Source of the DNA: Plantago ovata
Taxonomy: Eukaryota; Streptophyta; Magnoliopsida; Lamiales; Plantaginaceae
Assembly (NCBI GenBank): GCA_028274465.1
Contig: CM051457.1
Location: 108,065,982 to 108,129,981 of the forward strand
DNA: 64,000 nucleotides
Direction of reading: 5' to 3'
Part shown: piece by piece, positions 56,199-64,000 of the stretch
Position numbering within the stretch: position 1 is the first letter of the stretch
Layout: every line of letters starts with the position of its first letter
Notes under the pieces: model-generated
Seen by the model: the letters and a program-made list of their open reading frames with translations, nothing else
Database searches by the model: none
Told to the model about the DNA's origin: nothing
Program-made: the position numbers and the translations under genes

Positions 56199-57975
56199 AT
56201 GCCACGACCCAGGAGGCCACGATACATGACCCCGCAGTCCCAGAGGGATGATACCGACGGAGAGGACACCGGGCAGGACTCACAGCAGGGCTCCCCTACT
56301 GTTTTTGGGACTCCACCTGGGTCGAGCAGGGGATCGACTCCTCATTCCTCCCTCCACGACCCGTGGGCCCACGTTCCAGACGACGGTTGTCCCTTTCAAA
56401 GGCCGGAAGATGGTCTTATGTGGAATGGTCGCCCTGTCCTTTACCCCAATGGAGAGAAGTAAGTATTAGGCATTAACTGATTTACGAACTTTTAATATAT
56501 ATATACCGAACTAACCTTGTCACTATTGACTTACCTGTTCTTCACAGGTTGTATGGGGAGCGCGCTTCTAAAGTACTCAGTGCGATAATACGGAACAGAA
56601 TGGTCCCACCGCAAGAGGGTGGCAGCCAGTGGCATTGCATCCCGGACCAAATTAAGGGAGAGCTGTTCGAGGAGCTGAGGGTGAGTTAATAATCGTACAA
56701 TAATTACCCAATTGTTTGTGTTGTGAGTGGTATGTTAGCCACTTTGTGTGAGTGGTATGTTAGCCACTGTACTTGGGTGATATGTTAGTCACCACTGTTA
56801 TATTAAAATATAGGACAATGTGAGTGGTATGGTAGCCACTATATTTGAGTGGTATGTTAGCCACTGAACTTGGGTGATATGTTAGTCACCGATATACCTG
56901 AATAGATGTTGTTTTCCCTTGTTATATATTTGATACATGTAGCTCCCCTTGTTATACTTGAATGTTTTTTAAGTATTCACCAACGTATGTGTTTCGATGT
57001 TTATTTGTAATTGTGTAGAAAGAATTCTTCCTTCCGAAAGCATTGCTGATGGATCTCTGGTGGAGCTTCAACTCTCACGGTAGTGCCCTTTACAAGTGCA
57101 TGGTTCATAGCCTGAAGAAAATGTGGAAAGAAAACCGTCCACGTACCGGTGATTGGCCCGGAGATGCAATTTGGGAGGCGTGGAAGGTGTATTGGGCTGA
57201 CGGGAGAGTCCAGGCGCAGGCTGACCAGAACACTGAGAACCGGAAGAAGCAGCCGAATGATGGGACACGTACCCTGGTGACACACCGTTTTGGCTCTGAG
57301 TCGATCGCTACAGCACATGTGAGGCAGAAGGTAAGTATATTAACTTTGTGAATTCATCATTCTTATACTTGTTATTTACTTGCATTTCGAACTTTCAAAC
57401 TAAGTATATGATGCTTTCATGTGTCATTCAGTTGAAGGATAAGGAGAGTCTCCTATTCACCCTGTTCTCGAGATCTCAGAAGGCCAAGAACGGACAGTGG
57501 TTGTGTGACGAGGCCACATCAATTGCGGTAAGTATAAAAAATACATGTGTTTATTAAATACTGATGATTTCATAACTAATTAACAACATAACTAACACCT
57601 TATACTCTTGATTTATAATTTCAGACGGCCTACGAGGACAGGATTCGTGATCAGGATCTCACTGTTGAGGAAATGAATGACATTTTCCTCGAGGTGAATC
57701 CTCCAGACGAGAAGGGCCGTCGCTTGGGACTGGGGAGTGCAGCAGCCGTCCCTGAATTGGACTCGAGGCCGACTCGTCGTTCCCGTGCCAGTACATCTTC
57801 ATCATCTTCAGCAGCAGCTTCCGCTCGAGAGCAGGCCCTCTTACTTCAGTTGCAGGAGAGGGATGAGGAGGTGAAGAGGCTAGCTGCGGAGCAGGCTGCG
57901 CAGAAGGCACAATATGGTACTATGTTTGCTGAGCTGTATGCGAAGCTGGGGATGGATCCACCTCCCTTTCCATGA
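56199..57975 (+). CDS. CACTA-borne Transposase_24 (Ptta/En/Spm) protein, five exons
   Basis: Second gene of the element. Exons 56199-56458, 56548-56680, 57019-57330, 57432-57527 and 57625-57975 all have GT-AG junctions (for example AGG|GTGAGT and TTTCAG|ACG) and join in one open frame of 383 codons plus TGA. It starts MPRPRRPRYM, continues through RPVLYPNGE and GERASKVLSAIIRNRM, then the Transposase_24 core (LLMDLWWSFNSHGSALYKCM; WEAWKVYWADGRVQAQADQN; RTLVTHRFGSES; LFSRSQKAKNGQWLCDEATS; VEEMNDIFLEV), and ends in a Ser-rich segment and a coiled coil (LLLQLQERDEEVKRLAAEQAA). It probably acts as an accessory DNA-binding protein. The start is uncertain because an acceptor-like TTGCAG lies directly before the ATG, so an upstream exon is possible. 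Confidence 0.85.
56722..56905. repeat. Tandem repeat in intron 2 of the CACTA gene
   Basis: At least seven copies of gagtggtatgttagccact or the variant gggtgatatgttagtcacc. It lies wholly within the intron between 56680 and 57019. Confidence 0.85.
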
Positions 57976-58618
57976 TACCCCTATCCTTTTCGACTTTATT
58001 TACTATTTTCTATATGAATACTGTGTACACTATGATATTATTTTGGATTAGTATTGTGTACGTATGATTATTATTATATGTATGGAGGGTTTTGGTACAT
58101 TTATTATGATTTTTTTGGATTATTTTTTGGTTTATTTGGTCTATAGAATTTCCGTAACATGTTGCTTAATTAAACAGGTTGCATTTGATTTTGAGTCTCA
58201 TTATTATATCTAAAAAATAAAAAAAAAATTAGCAACCGATGGTCTCATCCGTCGCTATATAGAGCGACGGATAAGGCTTATCCGTCGCTAAAAGTCTCGG
58301 ACTTTTAGCGACGGATAAGGCTCATCCGTTGCTAATATTTAGCAACCGATGAGACTCATCCGTCGCTAAAAGTCCGGTGACTTTAGCGACGGATAAGTCA
58401 TCGGTTGCTAAAAGTCAACCTCATTTTCCGTCGCTAATCCATCGCAAATTCGCGACGGAAATTTCATCGGTCGCTAATTCGCTAGCGACCAACGTTTTAG
58501 CGACGACGAATTTATCCGTCGCTAAAAACACCGATCGGTCGCTAGCGAGTTTTAGCGACCGATCGGGTTTTGTTAGCGACGGATGGTTCCGTCGCTAAAA
58601 CCCTTTCCCCTTGTAGTG

Positions 58619-59889
58619 GTGAGAACTCAGATTCTGACTATGGACAAGTCGCCTTCCCTAGACAGAGCTCTCCAAATTGTGATGCAAGATGAGAAGCATA
58701 AAGGGTTGAGCCACATGCCAAACAATGGAGGACAAGCTTCTGCCATGATGGTTGGATCCCCTAGCATCAACATGACTGCAGGTTATGGCAACTCACCAAG
58801 TTTTGTTGTTGCTGGTTAAAGAGGAAAGGGAAGAACCAACTCTATTGCACCAAGTGTAGAAGGCCAGGACATAGCACAGAGAACTGCATGATTTGTGATT
58901 TCTGTCACAGGCCAGGGCATCTAGAGAAGAATTGCTACAGGAAGAATGGTTTTCACATGATTTCAAGTTCACAAGGAACAACAATAATGGAGGATATGTG
59001 AATGTAACACAAGGAACTCAACATCAGGAGAATCCTCAAAGCAAGAATGATGAAATCACCATTACTAATGCTCAGCTTCAGGATTTCTTCAAGATGATCA
59101 AGCCAAATCCTGTAGCTATCACAGCAGCTCCTGTTCAGCAGTCATCTTCTGCTCAGATCAATGCCTTCACTACCAATCAATACATGATCCTTCCATCACA
59201 GATGCAGACGTACTGGACAGGTAAATCTATTAATCTTGTTTCTTCTTTTGAAATTCATTGGCTCTTAGATTCAGGAGCCTCAGAGCATGCTATTCATTCA
59301 CCATCTTTATTTACTCACAACATAAGAAATGTTGATACTCAAGTTTAGTTGCCAACACAAGAATTCACTCAAGTCACTCATATTGGAGATATTCTTATTG
59401 AAAAGAATATAATCCTTAAAAATGTTTTGTGTTGTCCTCGATTCAAATTTAATCTCATTGCAGTTTCTAGATTAACTAAAGATAATGATATAGTCATCAT
59501 ATTTGACAAATATGGCTGCAAATTGCAGATGAACTTTTCAGAGCAGGAGATTGGAAGAGTCAGAATTGAGCACGACCTCTACTATGTTAGTCTACATTCC
59601 TTGACAAAATCACAGTTGCATCAGTGTTCTCGGCTTAATAAAGCATTATGGCACTATAGATTAGGTCATGTTCCGATTACAGACTCAAGATAATTGAGCA
59701 ATTTTATCCTATTGTAACTAGCACTGAAATGCATGTATGTGATGTCTGTAGCAAGGCTAAACATAAGAGATTGACTTTTCTAGTTAATGAAAATTTTTCT
59801 AGTACTTTTGTGTTTGAACTTTTGCATATTGATATTTGGGGCCCTTTTTCACAAACTTCTATTCATGGCCATCGATTCTTTCTCACAAT
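58619..59889 (+). pseudogene. Copia B gag-protease-integrase part
   Basis: Continues gag after the CACTA element (TQILTMDKSPSLDRALQI, TAA at about 58817), the zinc knuckle region, protease (LLDSGASEHA at about 59266), and integrase up to HIDIWGPF. The 168 bp at about 59401-59568 are missing from copia A. Stops shared with copia A include TAA after VAG/AAG, TAG after NVDTQV and TAA after ITDSR. Confidence 0.88.
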
Positions 59890-60064
59890 GACTCTTCTTA
59901 TACTTCATTTATGTACTTTAGTTATTGTTTTCATTATGTAAAGTGAGAGTTACAGACTCATTTAGTTATGGAGAGATCCATATAAATAGGGTTTCAACTT
60001 GTACCTTGTACCTTGATATACACTGAAAATATAATGACATTCTCCCCTCTCTTCTAACTCTTTT
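59888..60064 (+). repeat. LTR-like repeat, copy of 27978-28140
   Basis: Begins exactly where copia B ends (shared junction bases at). Contains catataaatagggtttcaac and a short duplication of gtaccttgta. About 88% identical by eye to the other copy. Confidence 0.6.
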
Positions 60065-61080
60065 ATTCTTGCAAGCATTTTATATTATGAAAATTAACAT
60101 TTTAAAGTTGTAATAATTTATAGTTTTTCATTATAAGAATGATTTTGCATTTTATTATTTAATGAGTACTAAATTCCAAAATTACCAATTTGGAGGACCC
60201 GACTAGAAAGAAACTGAGCTTATAATACGAACAACATTCAAATTCAAATCCGATCAAGTCTCAAAATTTGAATGCATCATTCGATCCAATCTGGTCCAAA
60301 TACAATAGGTAAATTTGCAATTTTGGTCCCTTAACTCGACGTCCTCCGCAAGTTTGGTCCCAAGTCAAATCAAGAAATGCAAAAAATGTCCCATTGGCAA
60401 ATACAGTCCCGTATTTATACGGTTTTACTTATGTGGCATGGCATGTGGATTGTGAGGTGGAATGGAAGATATAAAATATTAGTAAAATGAATAAAAACTA
60501 AAAAAAATAGTAAAATGTAACAAAATAGAAAATAACGAGAAAAAAAGTAAAAAACAGAGGGGAGAACAAGTCTGCTCCGTCCAAGGCGGAGTGGCGAAGC
60601 TTCAAGCTCCGTCAATGGTGCCACAGGAATTAAAGCTCCAGATCAGAGCTTTAAGGGAGCCTATGAATCTGCCCATCCGCTTCCGCCATAGACGCTCTCT
60701 GATCTGGAGCTTTTGACTCAGTCCACCGGAGCAGCTCTGTCCATGGCAGTGGAGTTTTTTCGATCTGGAACAGCTCTATCCATGGTCGGAAGTGAGGTGA
60801 GCTCTGGCGGTTAGAGTTTGGGAGGTTAAATAAAAAAAAAAGGAGAAGATGATGTGACCGGAGAAGATGGTGTGCAAGATCGGAGCTTGTAGTTCCAAGA
60901 CTATGTTTGCAGGATTGTTTTACTGCCAAATCTGAGTTTTGTTAATGCCATGATACATGCGTGAACTTAACCAGGTTCTTGTTTTGGTGACCTGTTGCAA
61001 ATGGAGGTTGAGTTGTTAGTTAGGAGCTAGGAACGTCAGGAGAAGATTGACTTGCGCAACTAAGAAGAACAAAGGTAGGA
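60065..61080. other. Non-coding region with GATCTGGAGC-type motifs
   Basis: No supported gene. Around 60300-60430 is a phrase of the type gcaattttggtcccttaact seen in many plant dispersed repeats. 60570-60900 holds several copies of agctccagatcagagc or ctctgatctggagctttt, the same motif family as the foldback at 27421-27725. Confidence 0.45.
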
Positions 61081-61666
61081 TGTGATAATTGATATACTCC
61101 CCCGTCCAGAACAGTTGCACCATTTTGCCATTTTGGGAGTGTGAGGTGTTATCTCAACAACTGTTTCCGAATGCAATCAGGAAAAGGTAATTGTCTCCAT
61201 TAGGAAATCAATTGTTATTTGAATTCAATTCCTATTCGAATTCCTTTAGGTATAGCTGCAAATTGAAGGCTATATAAAGGGGTGATTATTGCATGATCAT
61301 AACCAGATCTGGAGACATAACAACACAACTTGAAGACCCGGTTCGACTACTTCGAAGGGTGATATTATATAGATTATAGGTTCTAGCTTTGAGAGACAGA
61401 TTTGTTCTTGTTTCTTGCATACTGTTAGGGACTTGTAATTGGGATTGATATAATATAGTGGAAGCTGGTGATCTCCGTGGACGTAGGTTATTTACAACCG
61501 AACCACGTTAAACTCTTGTGTCTTTCTTGCTTATCGTTCTTGCTCTGCTTTCTGTTTTGGTTGCTTGGGTGTGTGTTTGATTGGTGCAGGTGGTTCTTGG
61601 TGGTTTAGTTGTGTTGTGAGCTTTTGTGATTAGGTATAATCGCCTATTGTTGAATCGAACTCAACA
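61081..61666 (+). repeat. 5' LTR of copia C (probable)
   Basis: Starts TGTGATAATTG and ends ACTCAACA just before the primer site. It has a TATATAAAGG box at 61271-61280. The left boundary cannot be confirmed because the 3' LTR is not in the window. Confidence 0.55.
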
Positions 61667-61734
61667 ATTGGCGCCGTCTGTGGGAAGAAAGGTCGAAAGA
61701 ATTTACCAGGAGAATCCAAAACTTGATATAAGCA

Positions 61735-64000
61735 ATGTCATCGACTAAAATCGAGATTGAGAAGCTGACGAAGCACACAGATTTCAGCCTGTGGAAACTG
61801 AGGGTTAAGGCCTTGTTATCGAATTATGGAGCTGACGATGCTCTGTTGGGGGATGAAGGTCTTAAGGATATTAAAGACGATGCAAAAGAGAGTAAGAGGT
61901 CATCAGATTCTGTGGAGAATAGGAGGTGCTACCACTGTCACAATAAGGGACATCTCAAGAAGGATTGTTTTGTGTGGAACAATAGGAAGCCAAAGCAATC
62001 TGGGGGAGAGGCAGGAACAGTTGACATAGCACAAGCTACACAATCTTTTGACATCTCAGAGGTACTTACGGTCTCTACTTCTAATATACACAATCTTTGG
62101 TGCATAGAACCTGGAAAGGGAAAGTGTATTATAAGCAGGGATGTCCAGTTTAATGAAGATGTGTTACCTCTGAAGGACAAGCAGGCAGGTGTTGACAGAG
62201 GGGGTTCACCCAACCCCGAACTCAACCTCGACTCTGCAGAAAATACCAGAATTGAGTTAGAAGATGAGAGAGTTCACTCTCAGGTGGAGCCCACAGTGGA
62301 GGATGATGTTGCGGATGCTGAGCCTATCTTACCAGTGAATGAGGAGTCTAGTAGTAGCTCAGAGTCAGATGGTGATGATCGACTTGATGAGGAAGTTGGT
62401 GAAACTTCAAACTATCAGCTTGTAAGAGAAAGAAGTAAAAGGGGGCAGAGGAAAGCACCAGATATGTATGGTTTTGGCAGGGTTAGCAAGACATATCTTG
62501 CTCATGCTCTTAGTACTGCGAAAGAAGGTGTGGATTCATCTGAACCACAGAGTTATCAGGAAGCAATTACATGTTCTGAAAGTGCAAAGTGGATTGGAGC
62601 TATTCATGAAGAGCTAATGTCACTTGAGAAGAATGATACATGGAAAATTGTGAAAGTTCCTGATGGATAGAAGCTTGTCATCTGTAAATGGATCTTCAAG
62701 AAGAAGGTGGAGCTCAAGGGTACAGAATACATAAGGTACAAGGCTAGATTGGTTGCTAGACGATTTACTCAAAGAGAAGGAGTGGACTACAATGAGATAT
62801 TCTCACCAGTGGTTAGGCACACATCTATCAGGGTAATCTTAGCTCTTGCTACTCAGTATGACATGTTTCTTCACCAAATGGATGTGAAAACTGCGTTTCT
62901 ACATGGAGAATTGGAAGAAGAGATATACATGACAGTACCAGAGGGAGTTGTTGTTGACAAGAGGCATAAGAGAGCATGTTTGCTGAAGAAATCATTATAT
63001 GGTCTTAAGCAGAGTCCAAGACAATGGTACTTAAAGTTTGATAGCTACATGTCGGAGATTGGATTTGTAAGGGTGCTTATGACATTTGCATATATCAGTC
63101 TGGGAATGAAGCTGCTAAGAGAGTTTACTTACTCTTATATGTGGATGATATGTTGATTACTAGCAGGTCAATGGAGGAGATTGAAACACTTAAAGGAAAA
63201 CTGCGGGAAGAATTTGAGATAAAGGATCTTGGGGATGCAAGTAGAATTCTTGGGATGGATATCACTAGGGACAAGAAGGAGAAGAATCTGTTTCTATCTC
63301 AGTCTAGTTATCTCATGAAGGTTCTAGCCAAGTTCAATATGTCAAATTGCAGTAGTGTGGTTACTCCTATTGCACCTGGGGCGAAGTTATCTGAGGAACA
63401 ATGTCCTAAGGATGATGCAGAAGCAAGGATTATGTCAAGAGTACCTTATGCAAGTGCAGTTGGAAGTATTATGTATACTATGATTTGCTGCAGGCCAGAT
63501 CTTGCATATGCTATGAGTGTTATCAGCAGATACATGGGGAATCCTGGGAGAAGGCATTGGGATGTTGTGAAGGATGTTCTCAGATACTTAAGTGGCACAA
63601 GGATGATGGGACTGAGGTTCAAGAAAAGCAATGACTTGCAGAATCCATTGGTTGGATATGTGGATGCAGATTTTGCAGGGAACTTGAATGGAAGAAAGTC
63701 TATCACAGGGTATGTGTTTACTTTGTTTGGCACGGCAGTTAGTTGGAAAGCAAGTCAGCAGTCTGTGGTTGCATTATCTACAACAGAGGCGGAGTTCATG
63801 GCTATCACTGAAGGAGTTAAGGAAGCTATCTGGTTGGGTGGATTATTAAATGAGTTGGGTATCCAATAGGATCATGTGAATATTCACTGTGACAATCAAA
63901 GTGCTATTATGTTGACTAAGCATCATGTGTATCATGAAAGGACAAAACACATTGATGTAAGGTTTTTCTTCATCAGAGATATCATTGCCAAGGGAGTTGT
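61735..64000 (+). pseudogene. Copia C polyprotein, deleted and frameshifted
   Basis: The frame 61735-62670 joins the gag start (MSSTKIEIEKLTKHTDFSLW) to a zinc knuckle CYHCHNKGHLKKDC (about 61927-61968), then, after a short protease-edge phrase (EVLTVSTSN), directly to the integrase C-terminal tail (GKGKCIISRDVQF). The middle of gag, the protease active site and the integrase core are absent. TAG at 62668-62670 precedes RT. RT is open at 62707-63156; a frameshift near 63075 separates it from the frame holding YVDDM (about 63135-63149) and RNase H (YVDADFAGNLNGRKS; LSTTEAEFMA). A further TAG occurs at 63867-63869 within RNase H. It is non-autonomous. Confidence 0.88.

Larger units (their letters stand above)
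54492..58618 (+). mobile_element. CACTA (En/Spm) element 3 with transposase gene remains
   Basis: 4127-bp DNA transposon. The left end is CACTACAAGAAAACAAC and the right end is the complement of CACTACAAGGGGAAAGG. The target duplication GTG (54489-54491 and 58619-58621) lies within copia B gag, where copia A shows the empty site. Sub-terminal clusters of TTAGCGACGGAT and related AGCGACCGATCGG motifs lie at 54510-54575 and 58230-58600. It encodes a truncated TNP2 and an intact downstream gene, both on plus. It lacks the TNP2 catalytic domain, so it is non-autonomous. Confidence 0.95.
53915..59889 (+). mobile_element. Copia B: copy of copia A truncated at both ends
   Basis: Carries the copia A gag, zinc knuckle, protease and part of integrase, about 98% identical by eye. 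It starts inside gag (LTDVYGPFYLGP, equivalent to about 16849) and stops inside integrase at about 59889 (equivalent to about 18521). No LTR, primer site or target duplication is present, so it did not arrive by normal retrotransposition in this form. It is interrupted by CACTA element 3. Confidence 0.9.
61081..64000 (+). mobile_element. Copia C, internally deleted Tork-like element (3' end outside window)
   Basis: A third copia element: 5' LTR about 61081-61666, primer-site-like ATTGGCGCCGTCTGTGGGAA (61667-61686), gag start, then an in-frame loss of most of gag, protease and integrase, then RT and RNase H. RT phrases such as SPVVRHTSIRVILALATQYD and KTAFLHGELEEEIYM are typical of Tork/Tnt1-type copia. 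The element runs off the right end. Confidence 0.85.

Noticed and set aside
59888..60064. 3' LTR of copia B
   Set aside because: It does not match the copia A LTR; it matches an unrelated repeat at 27978-28140.

Overview
The window looks like a nuclear segment of a eudicot plant. It combines coiled-coil NLR disease-resistance genes with GT-AG introns, P-class PPR gene remains, Ty1/copia and Ty3/gypsy LTR retrotransposons with plant-type primer sites, and CACTA (En/Spm) DNA transposons. The 922-residue NLR is of the R1A/late-blight-homologue type common in asterids. Lamiales is a plausible source, but that rests on family resemblance and no order can be proved from this sequence.

Layout. 1-4224: a two-exon CC-NB-ARC-LRR gene on the minus strand, apparently intact. 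5085-7433: PPR pseudogenes, one long broken copy and a partial local duplicate. 7684-15957: a minus-strand gypsy-type element with 1.2-kb LTRs and 5-bp target duplications, carrying gag but no pol; a CACTA element (13103-15330) sits in one LTR. 15964-25329: a degenerate copia element (copia A) with 5-bp target duplications; it is split by an unidentified ~1.5-kb insertion and by a second CACTA element (21401-23545), which carries a tRNA-Pro-like sequence. 25335-33700: mostly non-coding, with a foldback element, an LTR-like repeat and one candidate exon. 33707-36475: an intact 922-residue NLR (minus) with a leader intron; its leader block recurs twice upstream. 38836-39625: a SINE-like sequence and a hairpin.

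40146-53914 is a second copy of the first NLR. It has lost the C-terminal third of its LRR through a 1255-bp deletion, and its intron is expanded to about 12 kb by a young SIRE/Maximus-type copia element (LTRs 42837-43667 and 52328-53158) with an additional env-like reading frame. Copia B (53915-59889) is a close relative of copia A, truncated at both ends. It is fused to the NLR first exon and is itself interrupted by a 4.1-kb CACTA element (54492-58618), which retains a truncated TNP2 and an intact five-exon Transposase_24-type gene. 61081-64000 is the 5' LTR and most of a third, internally deleted copia element that runs off the right edge.

How it works together. The two apparently functional genes are the NLRs at 720-4151 and 33707-36475, which are expected to be intracellular immune receptors. 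Everything else is PPR debris or mobile DNA. The insertions can be ordered by nesting: copia A, then the gypsy element landing in copia A's own target duplication, then a CACTA element in that element's LTR. Copia A and copia B share several stop codons, so they were probably duplicated after decay, possibly together with the NLR. All identities given here are estimates by eye.
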